From Fructobacillus parabroussonetiae (lineage in GTDB: Bacteria > Bacillota > Bacilli > Lactobacillales > Lactobacillaceae): a stretch of DNA of 64,000 nt. The notes beneath the pieces were generated by a model. It worked only from the letters and a program-made list of their open reading frames with translations. It was not told the DNA's origin and searched no databases. Position numbers and translations under genes: made by a program. The stretch is from assembly GCF_018437265.1 (NCBI RefSeq), contig NZ_JAAMFL010000005.1, positions 62,001-126,000 of the forward strand, in the 5' to 3' direction. How positions within the stretch are numbered: position 1 is the stretch's first letter; the number at the start of each line of letters is the position of its first letter. Positions 36,008 to 44,632 of the stretch are shown here, one piece after another.

Positions 36008-36796
36008 ATGGCGTTAATCGAAGGGCTGATCTTACAAACGACCGCTTACCGTGAGCATGATCTACTGGTTAAGCTCTTTACCAAGGAAGCCGGCATTATC
36101 ACGGCGATGGCTCGTGGCGCAAAGAAGCAAAAGTCGCAGTTAACCGTTGTCAATCAGCCCTATACTTGGGTCGTCGTTGACGGTGTATACCCTAAGAATC
36201 AGCAGGGACTGGGCTTTATTAACTCCGTTCAGGAGAGCCGTATTTATAAAAACGTCCTGGTTGACCTGACAACGGCGGCTTACGCTGCATTGATTGCAAA
36301 AGACTTGACCGTGGCCTTTGAAGAAAACGAGCCACAGCCAGTTTGGTACGCAAAAATGTTAGCTGCCTTTGACCAACTGAATCAGCAAAAGGATCCCCAG
36401 GTGATCGCCAACATCGTTGAGTTGCAGTTGCTACCGGTTTTTGGCGTTTCGCCAAACTGGCAAAAAGATCCGTTATCGGGTGCTGAAACGGGTGATTTCG
36501 ACTATTCGGAGAAGTACAACGGGATTATCGAAAAGGCCCATTTTGACATGGATGATCACCGCTTGCATTTGGACCAAAAAACGGTTTATTACCTCCGCCT
36601 CTTTTCAACGATTGATATCCAAAAACTGGGGGCAATCACGCTGTCACCCGTGACGAAACGGGGGATTCAGCGTGTCATCGACTATCTCTACGACCGCCAG
36701 GTCGGCTTTCAACCAAAAGAAAAACGTTTTATTCAAAAAATGGCCGCCTTTGAGGGCCAGTTTCAGATTAAACCACGGAAAAAGGAGCAAGAATGA
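36008..36796 (+). CDS. recO: DNA repair protein RecO
   Basis: A 262-residue protein of the RecFOR pathway, which loads RecA on SSB-coated DNA. It starts MALIEGLILQTTAYREHDLLV, the OB-fold signature, with MARGAKKQKSQL next, and a helical C-terminal domain. The zinc-finger Cys residues found in some RecO proteins are absent. AAGGAGGTGG precedes the ATG. It overlaps the asparaginase start by one base if ATG 36796 is used. Confidence 0.93.
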   Translation: MALIEGLILQTTAYREHDLLVKLFTKEAGIITAMARGAKKQKSQLTVVNQPYTWVVVDGVYPKNQQGLGFINSVQESRIYKNVLVDLTTAAYAALIAKDLTVAFEENEPQPVWYAKMLAAFDQLNQQKDPQVIANIVELQLLPVFGVSPNWQKDPLSGAETGDFDYSEKYNGIIEKAHFDMDDHRLHLDQKTVYYLRLFSTIDIQKLGAITLSPVTKRGIQRVIDYLYDRQVGFQPKEKRFIQKMAAFEGQFQIKPRKKEQE

Positions 36797-37761
36797 TGAA
36801 AAAAATCCTCGTCTTACATACCGGCGGAACGATTGCCATGCATGCTGCAGCAGATGGTGACGTCGAAGTCGGAGCAGAAAATCCATTGAACCAGGCACAA
36901 TTTGATCTGCCGGCGGTGGATTTAACGATTGATAACATCTTTAACATCCCCTCAGAGCACATTACGCCTGAACACATGCTGACACTCTACAAGCGGTTAA
37001 AAGACGCTGACAAGAGCTATGACGGCGTTGTCATCACACATGGAACGGATACCTTGGAAGAAACGTCCTTTTTCCTTGATAAAACACTTGATTTGACGAT
37101 TCCAGTCGTGATGACCGGGGCGATGCGCTCGTCGAATGAGTTGGGCTCTGACGGCCTTTATAACTTCCAATCAGCACTGCGCGTGGCCATTGATGAAGAG
37201 GCTTCGAACCGTGGCGTGATGGTGGTCTTAAACGATGAGATTCATGCAGCTCGTTTTGTTACGAAAACGCACGCCACGAACGTGGCGACTTTTGCCTCCC
37301 CAATTTCTGGGCCGATGGGCATGATCACCAAGCGGCAAATTATCTTCTTTTATGATTTGCCGAAAACGATGACTTATCCGATTGCCTCCGTCAGCAAGAA
37401 AATTCCTGTCATGAAGGCCTATGCCGGAATGGACGGGCAAATCTTATCACTTTTTGCAGAAAGCGAACATATCGATGGCATCATCATCGAGGCCCTGGGC
37501 GCTGGGAATCTGGGAGAGGACGCTGCACGCGGTGTTCAGGAACTACTCGACGCCGACATTCCCGTTGTCATTGTGTCCCGTTCTTTTAATGGAATTGCAG
37601 AACCCGTTTACGATTATCTCGGTGGGGGAATCCAACTGGAAAAGTCGGGGGCGATTTTCGCCCGTGCCGTTAATGGACAAAAGGCGCGGTTGAAACTCTT
37701 AATTGGCCTTGAAAATGGTTTGTCCGCCGGCGCTTTAACGGATTTCTTACACGAGTTCTAA
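36796..37761 (+). CDS. L-asparaginase
   Basis: A 321-residue asparaginase converting asparagine to aspartate and ammonia. Catalytic threonines lie in LHTGGTIAM near the N-terminus and in ITHGTDTLEETSFFL; the Lys that completes the second triad falls in the SNELGSDG/AARFVTKT region. There is no signal peptide, so it is cytoplasmic. Two adjacent ATGs exist (36793, 36796); AAAGGAG at 36781-36787 fits both and the second gives the usual MKKILVL start. It is probably co-transcribed with recO. Confidence 0.92.
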   Translation: MKKILVLHTGGTIAMHAAADGDVEVGAENPLNQAQFDLPAVDLTIDNIFNIPSEHITPEHMLTLYKRLKDADKSYDGVVITHGTDTLEETSFFLDKTLDLTIPVVMTGAMRSSNELGSDGLYNFQSALRVAIDEEASNRGVMVVLNDEIHAARFVTKTHATNVATFASPISGPMGMITKRQIIFFYDLPKTMTYPIASVSKKIPVMKAYAGMDGQILSLFAESEHIDGIIIEALGAGNLGEDAARGVQELLDADIPVVIVSRSFNGIAEPVYDYLGGGIQLEKSGAIFARAVNGQKARLKLLIGLENGLSAGALTDFLHEF

Positions 37762-37899
37762 AAGAAAGCGGCTGCTTTGTAAATTTACAGAACGGATTCA
37801 GCCAAATCCCGGTATACTAATTAGGTAAAGCTTTTTACTTGGCTTGAACAATCGTGTTCAGTCAATTGTCCGGATCACATACACGTAGGAGAAAAGCAG

Positions 37900-39132
37900 A
37901 TGACTTTTATGCAGCAAGACCCTTTGGTCTTTTCAGGTATTGAACAAGAAGCCGCCCGACAAAATCGGACGATTGAATTAATTGCTTCTGAGAACTTCGC
38001 TTCGCCGGCCGTGCGTGCTGCGCAGGGTTCGGTTTTAACGAATAAGTACGCGGAGGGCTACCCTTACAAGCGTTACTACGGCGGAACGGAATACGTTGAC
38101 GTGATCGAACAGGCGGCCATTGATCGCTTGAAGGCGCTTTTTGGGGCAGAATATGCCAATGTGCAGCCACATTCCGGTTCACAGGCTAACGCCGCGGCCT
38201 ACATGGCCTTCTTGAAGCCAGGGGATACGATTTTAGGAATGGATTTGGATGCCGGCGGCCACTTGACCCACGGCGCCAAGGTCTCATTTTCTGGAAAAGT
38301 CTACCATTCCGAAACTTACGGTTTGGACCCTGAAACAGAACAATTGGATTACGATGCCATCCTCGAAAAGGCCAAAGCCGTTCAGCCTCAAATGATTGTG
38401 GCGGGGGCTTCAGCCTATTCGCGCAGCATTGACTTTAAGAAGTTCCGCGCGATTGCCGATGAAGTGGGCGCCTTTTTGATGGTCGACATGGCGCATATTG
38501 CGGGATTGGTTGCGGCTGGTCTGCATCAAAACCCCGTGGGGATTGCGGACGTGGTGACCTCAACGACGCACAAAACCTTGCGTGGCCCTCGTGGCGGTGT
38601 CATCTTGTCACAAGATCAGTATGCCAAGCAAATTAACTCAGCCATTTTCCCTGGTTCGCAGGGTGGCCCTTTGGAACATGTCATCGCCGCCAAGGCCGTT
38701 GCCTTTGGTGAAGCTTTGCAGCCAAGTTTCAAGGACTATGCGGAGCAGATTATTGCCAATGCCAAAGCCATGGTATCGGTCTTTAACGAAGCGCCAACGA
38801 TTCGTGTGGTTGCTGGAGGGACTGATAACCATCTCTTTAACTTGGATCTAACGAAAACTGGCTTAACTGGTAAAGAAGCCCAGGAGTTACTGGATTCTGT
38901 TTCCATTACAACCAATAAGGAAGCCTTGCCAAACGAGCAACGGTCGCCATTCGTGACATCTGGTATTCGGATCGGGACGCCAGCGATCACAACCCGTGGC
39001 TTTGATGAAGCAGCGAGTCGCCAAGTGGCCCGTTTAATTGTGGGCGCACTTGAAAACCCAAAGGATGAACAAATCTTAAAGCGAATTAAGCGTGATGCTG
39101 AAAAACTTGCAATGATTCATCCAATGCCGTAA
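37900..39132 (+). CDS. glyA: Serine hydroxymethyltransferase
   Basis: A 410-residue PLP enzyme interconverting serine and glycine with methylene-tetrahydrofolate. The PLP-binding Lys is in [14 protein letters not shown]; other motifs are [20 protein letters not shown] and [18 protein letters not shown] at 37887-37891. A TATACT -10 lies at 37813-37818, and the leader holds a small hairpin (TGAACA, ATCG, TGTTCA) without a T tract; it is not a recognised riboswitch. The folate-linked cyclo-ligase gene follows 23 bases later. Confidence 0.97.
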   Translation: MTFMQQDPLVFSGIEQEAARQNRTIELIASENFASPAVRAAQGSVLTNKYAEGYPYKRYYGGTEYVDVIEQAAIDRLKALFGAEYANVQPHSGSQANAAAYMAFLKPGDTILGMDLDAGGHLTHGAKVSFSGKVYHSETYGLDPETEQLDYDAILEKAKAVQPQMIVAGASAYSRSIDFKKFRAIADEVGAFLMVDMAHIAGLVAAGLHQNPVGIADVVTSTTHKTLRGPRGGVILSQDQYAKQINSAIFPGSQGGPLEHVIAAKAVAFGEALQPSFKDYAEQIIANAKAMVSVFNEAPTIRVVAGGTDNHLFNLDLTKTGLTGKEAQELLDSVSITTNKEALPNEQRSPFVTSGIRIGTPAITTRGFDEAASRQVARLIVGALENPKDEQILKRIKRDAEKLAMIHPMP

Positions 39133-39155
39133 GTTCACTTACAAAGTGTGCGAAA

Positions 39156-39719
39156 ATGACGGTTCGAATTTCAAAAAAAGCATGTCGTCTTGAACAAAAA
39201 GAACGCTTATTGGCCTTTGCTAGAAACGAGCCAGAAGCTAAGCGATTGGAAGAAGAGCAGCTGTATCGACAGCTATTTGATAGTGAGGCATGGCGCACTG
39301 CCCATGTTGTCGCATTGACAATGGCGATGCCTTTGGAGTTATCGACCAAACCACTGATTGCTCAAGCCCTTCATGATGGAAAAGTCGTGGCTGTCGCCAC
39401 GATGCAGGCAAATCGACAGCTGACCTTTATCCAAGTTGATCAGCAAACGGCTTGGCAAGCGCCAAACGCCTTTGGCATTGTTGAACCAAAGAACGGGGAG
39501 GCGGTTCCCTTAAGGGACATCGAGCTCATGTTGGTTCCAGCATTAGCATTCGATGTGACGACGGGCCAGCGACTTGGCTTTGGGGCTGGCTACTATGATC
39601 GATTGTTGGCTAGGTTTGATGGGATGACTATCGGGCTGGCCTTATCAAAGCAGCAGCGCTCGGACTGGGTGATCGATGACTTTGATCAACCCGTCAAAAA
39701 AATCATGACGATTAAGTAA
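39156..39719 (+). CDS. 5-formyltetrahydrofolate cyclo-ligase
   Basis: A 187-residue enzyme that converts 5-formyl-THF to 5,10-methenyl-THF with ATP. The C-terminal signature GFGAGYYDRLLARFDG is clear, with MLVPALAFD before it. SHMT makes 5-formyl-THF as a side product, so pairing with glyA is logical. The ribosome site is weak. Complete, slightly short but within range. Confidence 0.92.
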   Translation: MTVRISKKACRLEQKERLLAFARNEPEAKRLEEEQLYRQLFDSEAWRTAHVVALTMAMPLELSTKPLIAQALHDGKVVAVATMQANRQLTFIQVDQQTAWQAPNAFGIVEPKNGEAVPLRDIELMLVPALAFDVTTGQRLGFGAGYYDRLLARFDGMTIGLALSKQQRSDWVIDDFDQPVKKIMTIK

Positions 39720-39721
39720 AG

Positions 39722-39750
39722 ACAGATGAATTCGTTCATCTGTTTTTTTT
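39722..39750 (+). terminator. Terminator after folate gene
   Basis: ACAGATGAA pairs with TTCATCTGT, followed by eight T. Confidence 0.9.
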
Positions 39751-39751
39751 C

Positions 39752-39780
39752 TTGAAAACACGAACAGATGTTCGTATAAT
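39752..39780 (+). promoter_or_regulatory. LexA-controlled promoter (SOS box) of error-prone polymerase operon
   Basis: -35 TTGAAA (39752-39757), a 17-bp spacer and -10 TATAAT (39775-39780). The spacer holds CGAACAGATGTTCG (39761-39774), which matches the Gram-positive LexA/DinR consensus CGAACRNRYGTTYC at its core positions. It touches the -10 box, so bound repressor would block polymerase. Confidence 0.9.
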
Positions 39781-39816
39781 TAATAAAGCAATAACCGTGA
39801 GGGGAGGAAGCAGTCG

Positions 39817-41154
39817 ATGGCCAAGCAGGACTTTCAAAAAATCTATGAAAACGAAGAGCGACGGGTTATTTTTTTGATTGATTCAAAGAGTTTCTATGCC
39901 AGTGTTGAGTGTGTGGAGCGTGGGCTGAATCCGCTAAAAGCGATGTTAGTCGTGATGTCGCACCAAGAAAACCTGAAGGGCGGTCTTGTGCTGGCTTCTT
40001 CGCCGATGGCTAAAAAACGCTTGGGTATCTCCAACGTGACCCGACAAAAGGACGTCCCGGACACACCCGGTCTGGTAAAGGCGGAACCAAGGATGAACCG
40101 TTACATTCAAAAGAACCTGGAAATTAACGCCATTTATCAGCGCTATGTGGATGCGGATCACTTACTGCCATATTCGATTGATGAATCAATTTTGGACGTG
40201 ACGGCCTTTTGGCGATTGTTTGCTGACTCGCCGAAAGAACTTGCCCGGATGATTCAAAAGCAAGTGTTAAAAGAGACGGGCATTTATCTTTCAGTAGGTA
40301 TTGGGGACAGCCCAGCGTTGGCGAAGCTTGCCCTGGACTTAGCTGGCAAAAAAGACGCTCATTTGTTAGCAGAATGGCATTACGAAGATGTGCCAGAAAA
40401 GCTGTGGTCCGTGACCGATTTTTCCTCTGTTTGGTCAATTGGCCGGAAGACAGCGAAGAAGTTGAACGCTTGGGGCATCAATTCGCTTGGTGATTTAGCC
40501 CACTACAATCCCTATGTGTTAAAGAAAAAGTTGGGATTAATGGGGGAACAGCTTTACGCCTTGTCTTGGGGAATCGACCGGTCGGATTTAGCAGAGAAGG
40601 TTCGAGTCAAAAACAAATCCTATGGGAATTCACAGGTGCTGCCCTATAATTACCGGAATCGTGAGGCGATTCGGGTGGTCATTTTAGAAATGGCGGATCA
40701 AGTGGCGTCCCGATTACGGGCACATGGGGTTCAGGCCAGTTTAGTGAGCCTTTACCTTGGCTATGCCGAACAAAAAATCGACTTTGATGAACGCCATGAT
40801 CGTTCAACCGGTTTGCACCAGACGATTCGAATTGAGCCGACGAATAAGACGAAAACGATGATGGACGTTTTGGAACAGCTATTTACCCGCTACTGGGACG
40901 GGCGTCCAGTCCGTCATATTGGTGTGACGATGGCTGATCTGGGAAGTGAACGGATGCAGCCCTTGTCTCTTTTTGACGCGCCAGCAGAAGAATCAGAAGA
41001 AAAACAAGATCCCGTTGATCAGGTTGTCGATCAATTACGGCAGCGCTTTGGATCAGCGGCTGTTGTTCGCAGTCTTTCCTTAGAACACGGTGCAAGAGCC
41101 ATTGAACGTGCTGGACTAGTCGGTGGACACAATGGAGGAAATGCTTATGAATAA
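39817..41154 (+). CDS. Y-family DNA polymerase (UmuC/UvrX-like), SOS-regulated
   Basis: A 445-residue translesion polymerase. The start of the palm is IFLIDSKSFYASVECVERG (first metal-binding Asp), the second acidic motif is PYSIDESILDV, and the ssDNA-binding HhH region is SIGRKTAKKLNAWGI. The C-terminal 110 residues include the little finger and a tail ending near LRQRFGSAAVVRS. This branch matches Bacillus UvrX/YqjW rather than DinB (about 355 residues). The LexA box controls it. The stop overlaps the YolD-like gene by 8 bases, so the three genes form one operon. Confidence 0.93.
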   Translation: MAKQDFQKIYENEERRVIFLIDSKSFYASVECVERGLNPLKAMLVVMSHQENLKGGLVLASSPMAKKRLGISNVTRQKDVPDTPGLVKAEPRMNRYIQKNLEINAIYQRYVDADHLLPYSIDESILDVTAFWRLFADSPKELARMIQKQVLKETGIYLSVGIGDSPALAKLALDLAGKKDAHLLAEWHYEDVPEKLWSVTDFSSVWSIGRKTAKKLNAWGINSLGDLAHYNPYVLKKKLGLMGEQLYALSWGIDRSDLAEKVRVKNKSYGNSQVLPYNYRNREAIRVVILEMADQVASRLRAHGVQASLVSLYLGYAEQKIDFDERHDRSTGLHQTIRIEPTNKTKTMMDVLEQLFTRYWDGRPVRHIGVTMADLGSERMQPLSLFDAPAEESEEKQDPVDQVVDQLRQRFGSAAVVRSLSLEHGARAIERAGLVGGHNGGNAYE

Positions 41155-41542
41155 GAATTTTTTAACCGGTGACGATCTGGTTCAGACCGTTGCGCAGTAT
41201 TTTAAACAAGATTATCGCGAGCGAGGAAAGGTGAAGTGGAACGGCTTTTTTCTATCTGACCACACGGCGAAGCTGAAGCAAAAGGCGCAATTTGAGCAGG
41301 GGGCCGAAACGGCGACTTGGCAGGAAGCTTTGTCCATGGAGCAAATCCAAGAACAGGTGCGATTGGCTTTCGAGCGTAATAAACCTCTTTCTTTACAGGA
41401 AGCACAAGTTGACCAAGATAACCGCATTCCAATGATCCAAATTGGCCGGGTGAGCGGCTTTTATTTGGATGGCTTTTATTTCGATGACCTACCCGTTGAT
41501 TGGGAAACGGTGCGCTTTGCAGAGGTTCATCATGGTAAGTAA
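41147..41542 (+). CDS. YolD-like protein, probable partner of the Y-family polymerase
   Basis: A 131-residue protein. GGAGG at 41134-41138 selects ATG 41147. The segment YRERGKVKWNGFFLSDH, followed by LSMEQIQEQVRLAFERNKPL and a C-terminal strand set (IGRVSGFYLDGFYFDDLPVD), resembles the YolD-like family, where an RGxxKW motif is typical. In Bacillus, yolD-like genes follow the Y-polymerase genes uvrX and yqjW. Here the gene overlaps the polymerase by 8 bases and the next gene by 11. The family call is by motif and context; a specific activity is not known. Confidence 0.65.
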   Translation: MNKNFLTGDDLVQTVAQYFKQDYRERGKVKWNGFFLSDHTAKLKQKAQFEQGAETATWQEALSMEQIQEQVRLAFERNKPLSLQEAQVDQDNRIPMIQIGRVSGFYLDGFYFDDLPVDWETVRFAEVHHGK

Positions 41543-41798
41543 TCAAGAAATCAATGACTTAGTTAAGCTCATTCAGCCGCTGTTTAAAAAGGAAAGGAAC
41601 ACCATTTATGAAGTACACCTCGTTTATCAGCTCTTTTCCGATCAGTTAAACATTTTCTTTGAGTGGGGACGAATTGGCCATGCCACCACTTCTCGGCAAA
41701 TCAAGAGCCTGCCACATGCGACTTTTGAACAGGTTCACACACTACAACAAGAACTCACCAAACGCTTGCCATCTGTGCCAGTTCGGGTAAATAGTTAA
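41532..41798 (+). CDS. Small WGR-domain-like protein in SOS operon
   Basis: An 88-residue protein from ATG 41532, overlapping the YolD-like gene. It reads strand-strand-FFEWGRIGHATTSRQIKSL, then a helix with HATFEQVHTLQQEL. The Trp-Gly-Arg-Ile-Gly motif followed by a strand and a helix is the pattern of WGR domains, which bind nucleic acids in PARPs and bacterial MolR-like proteins. The protein is almost only this domain. It is the last gene of the LexA-controlled operon. Assignment is by motif only and could be wrong, but position implies a role in the damage response. Confidence 0.55.
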   Translation: MVSNQEINDLVKLIQPLFKKERNTIYEVHLVYQLFSDQLNIFFEWGRIGHATTSRQIKSLPHATFEQVHTLQQELTKRLPSVPVRVNS

Positions 41799-41835
41799 TT
41801 CTTCCACGGGCCTTTGACATCTTTTTGAAAAGACA

Positions 41836-41864
41836 TTAACATTCTTGAAACAAAAGACTATACT
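41836..41864 (+). promoter_or_regulatory. Promoter of pyruvate oxidase gene
   Basis: TTAACA (41836-41841), a 17-bp spacer and TATACT (41859-41864). Transcription would start about 25 bases before the start codon. Confidence 0.65.
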
Positions 41865-41895
41865 GAGTCTAAACAGAGAAAACAGGAGATGTCTT

Positions 41896-43716
41896 ATGTC
41901 AGAAGAAAAAACTGTTGCAGCAAGCGTCGCAATGTTAAAAGTATTGGAAAACTGGGGTGTCGACCACCTTTACGGTTATCCAGGCGGTTCCTTTAACTCA
42001 ACAATGGCTGCTTTAGCCGATGAAAAAGACCGATTGAAGTACGTCCAGATTCGACATGAACAGGTTGGGGCCATGGCTGCCTCGGCTGATGCCAAGTTGA
42101 CAGGAAAACTCGGGGTTGCTTTCGGTTCAGCTGGTCCTGGAGCTACCAACCTGTTGACTGGTCTTTATGATGCACGGGAAGACCACGCACCCGTTTTGGC
42201 CCTTGTTGGTCAGACTGGCACCGGTGTGATGAACTCACACTTTTTCCAGGAGTTTAATGAAGATCCAATTTTTGAGGACGTTTCGGTCTATTGCCGTACA
42301 GTCATGACGGCGAAGAGCTTGCCACACGTGGTGGATCAGGCCATTCGTGAAGCCTATCAACACCGTGGCGTTGCGGTTGTCATTATTCCAAACGACTTAG
42401 GCTACGAACAAATTCCTGATTTACCTTATGGTTCACATGGCCCAAGTGATGAAAAGAAGACGCCCAAAGTTCAGCCAAATGCAGCAGAGATTGATGAATT
42501 CTTAGACATGGTTAAAAAAGCTAAACGGCCCGTTTTCCATGTTGGCCGTGGTATTCAAGATGGTGGCGACGCCATCATTGCCTTATCTAAGAAGCTTCAG
42601 ATTCCGATTGTTATGACGGGATTGGCAAAGGGTTATATTGATGAATCCTACGAGGGCAACCTTGGGATGTCAAACCGTGCGGCACATAAAGCAGCCGACG
42701 AAATAATGGCAAGTACGGATTTGTTAATCACAATTGGTGCGGATTTCCCATTTGCTGATTTGATTTATCAAACGCATCAATTTAAGTTTGTCCAAGTTGA
42801 TAATAACCGAGTGGAACTCGGTCGTCACCACAACTTGGATCTTGGTATCTGGTCTGACGCAACGGCCTTTGTCGAAGCCGCTTTGGCAAAAGCCACGCCC
42901 GTTCCCGAACGAGCCTTTATGCAAGCGGCCATTGCTGACAATAAGAATTGGCAAGACTATATGAAGCGTCAAGAAGACGATCAAACGGCGCCAATCAAGC
43001 CAGCTGCGATTTATAAGCAGATTAATCGAATTGCTGAACAAGATGCCATTTTCTCAATTGATGTCGGGGATAACATTATTAATGCCTTCCGTCATATGCA
43101 CGTTTCAAAGAAGCAAAAGATGGTTATTTCGGCACTCTTTGCTTCGATGGGAACAGGTTTACCAGGTGCCTTGGCGGCAAAACTCTCGTATCCAGACCGG
43201 CAAGCCATTCAAGTCGCGGGCGATGGTGCCTTCTCAATGGTGATGCAGGATTTGATTACTGAAAAGAAGTATCACTTGCCAATCATTAATGTGATTACGT
43301 CAAACACCACGTTGAACTTCATCAAATCTGAACAAGACGATGTGGCCATGTATCATTCCGGTATTCATTTGGCCGATCAAAACTTTGCTAAAATTGCTGA
43401 TGGCATGGGCGTTGAAGCGGTTGAAGTTCGGGATCCCGCAGACTTAGCGGCTGCCTTTGATCGAGCAGTTGAAGTCACAAAGGCTGGACGACCATTCTTG
43501 ATTGATGTGAAGATATCAGACGAACGGACGTTGCCAGTGGAAGAACTGCAGTTGCACCAAGAGGGGGATCACTTTGTTGAAGGAATCAACCCTAACTATA
43601 ATGCTAACCTCGAGTTACCACAGCCAAAGAACGTTCGCGACTTTCTTAACTCTTACGGTGGCGAAGATCTAAAGACTTTACCAGAATTCTTCGAAAGCTA
43701 TGGAGTTAAGCTTTAA
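41896..43716 (+). CDS. spxB: Pyruvate oxidase (acetyl-phosphate and H2O2 forming)
   Basis: A 606-residue ThDP and FAD enzyme. It converts pyruvate, phosphate and O2 to acetyl phosphate, CO2 and H2O2. Motifs: the ThDP Glu region IRHEQVGAMAASADAKLTGK, the GSAGPGATNLLTGLYDA loop, and the GDG...N cofactor motif VAGDGAFSMVMQDL. AGGAG precedes ATG 41896. It gives extra ATP under air and H2O2 as a weapon. Acetolactate synthase is the main alternative, but the FNEDPIFEDVSVYCRTV segment and length favour pyruvate oxidase. Single gene with promoter and terminator. Confidence 0.93.
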   Translation: MSEEKTVAASVAMLKVLENWGVDHLYGYPGGSFNSTMAALADEKDRLKYVQIRHEQVGAMAASADAKLTGKLGVAFGSAGPGATNLLTGLYDAREDHAPVLALVGQTGTGVMNSHFFQEFNEDPIFEDVSVYCRTVMTAKSLPHVVDQAIREAYQHRGVAVVIIPNDLGYEQIPDLPYGSHGPSDEKKTPKVQPNAAEIDEFLDMVKKAKRPVFHVGRGIQDGGDAIIALSKKLQIPIVMTGLAKGYIDESYEGNLGMSNRAAHKAADEIMASTDLLITIGADFPFADLIYQTHQFKFVQVDNNRVELGRHHNLDLGIWSDATAFVEAALAKATPVPERAFMQAAIADNKNWQDYMKRQEDDQTAPIKPAAIYKQINRIAEQDAIFSIDVGDNIINAFRHMHVSKKQKMVISALFASMGTGLPGALAAKLSYPDRQAIQVAGDGAFSMVMQDLITEKKYHLPIINVITSNTTLNFIKSEQDDVAMYHSGIHLADQNFAKIADGMGVEAVEVRDPADLAAAFDRAVEVTKAGRPFLIDVKISDERTLPVEELQLHQEGDHFVEGINPNYNANLELPQPKNVRDFLNSYGGEDLKTLPEFFESYGVKL

Positions 43717-43733
43717 ATAGTAAGTGAACAGAT

Positions 43734-43762
43734 AAAAAGGGCGCGAAATGCGTCCTTTTTTT
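43734..43762 (+). terminator. Terminator after pyruvate oxidase gene
   Basis: AAAAAGGGCGC pairs with GCGTCCTTTTT around GAAAT, followed by T residues. Confidence 0.9.
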
Positions 43763-43831
43763 ACGTATTTCTTGCCGATTGATAAGCAGAAAGCGTATAA
43801 TCAATCACAAATAAAAAAGGAGTTAAGACTG

Positions 43832-44557
43832 ATGCCAACCCTCGTGTTAATTCGACATGGACAAAGTGAATGGAACAAAAAAAACCGTTTTAACGGTTGG
43901 ATTGATACCAAGCTTTCAGATACAGGAAAACAACAGGCCATCCTTGCTGGTCAATTGCTTCAGGACCAGGGGCTGACTTTTCACCGGGCTTATTCATCCG
44001 TCTTGACCCGAACGATCATGACCATTAACCGTGTGTTGGAAACGCTTGGCCAGACCTATGTGCCCCAGGAGAAGACTTGGCGCTTGAATGAGCGCCATTA
44101 TGGCATTTTACAGGGTGAAAACAAGGAAGCCATGCGGGCGAAGTACGGGGCTGATCAGGTGCAGACTTGGCGACGCTCCTATCGTGTACTACCACCGGAA
44201 GTAGCGGCCATTGAACCGACCGTTACAATTGACGGCCGTCGCTATCCGGCTTTTGACGCGCGATACCAAAACTTACCCTTTGCTGACTTGCCAAAGTCTG
44301 AAAACATCCACACAACGGAGCAGCGTGTTCAGCCATTTTATGAAGAAAAGCTCTTATCTGAACTACGCAGGGGACACGATGTCTTGGTGGTCGCCCACGG
44401 GACGTCGATTCGAGCGTTAACAAAGTTGATTGAAGGATTAACGCCTGAAGAGGTGACGAAGGTTGAGATTCCCAATGGGCAGCCGATTCTCTATGACTTT
44501 TCAAACGATTTAACAATGAAACAGAAAACGGTACTGACAGCCGATGCAAAAGACTAG
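43832..44557 (+). CDS. gpmA: 2,3-bisphosphoglycerate-dependent phosphoglycerate mutase
   Basis: A 241-residue glycolytic enzyme interconverting 3- and 2-phosphoglycerate. It has the phospho-His motif LIRHGQSEWN, then FNGWIDTKLSDTG, RLNERHYGILQG with the catalytic Glu, and the second His in VVAHGTSIRAL. AAAAGGAG at 43815-43822 fixes ATG 43832. The stop codon lies inside the left arm of the terminator stem. Some lactic acid bacteria hold several paralogs; this is a full-length one. Confidence 0.95.
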   Translation: MPTLVLIRHGQSEWNKKNRFNGWIDTKLSDTGKQQAILAGQLLQDQGLTFHRAYSSVLTRTIMTINRVLETLGQTYVPQEKTWRLNERHYGILQGENKEAMRAKYGADQVQTWRRSYRVLPPEVAAIEPTVTIDGRRYPAFDARYQNLPFADLPKSENIHTTEQRVQPFYEEKLLSELRRGHDVLVVAHGTSIRALTKLIEGLTPEEVTKVEIPNGQPILYDFSNDLTMKQKTVLTADAKD

Positions 44558-44575
44558 GTAAAACTAGTCTTTTTT
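44551..44575 (+). terminator. Terminator overlapping gpmA stop codon
   Basis: AGACTAG (44551-44557) pairs with CTAGTCT (44564-44570), followed by five T. The TAG stop of gpmA is part of the stem, so terminating ribosomes may affect folding. Confidence 0.85.
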
Positions 44576-44632
44576 GTTTGAAAAAAAAGGGGAAGAAGTT
44601 CAGAATGGGGGCGAAAGATGAAAGGAGACAGC

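Noticed and set aside
37843-37863. Hairpin in the glyA leader as a possible riboswitch
   Set aside because: A lone 6-bp stem without T tract or conserved ZTP or glycine aptamer elements.
39156-39172. GGTTCGAATT as a tRNA T-arm
   Set aside because: No cloverleaf can be built around it; it lies at the start of the cyclo-ligase gene.
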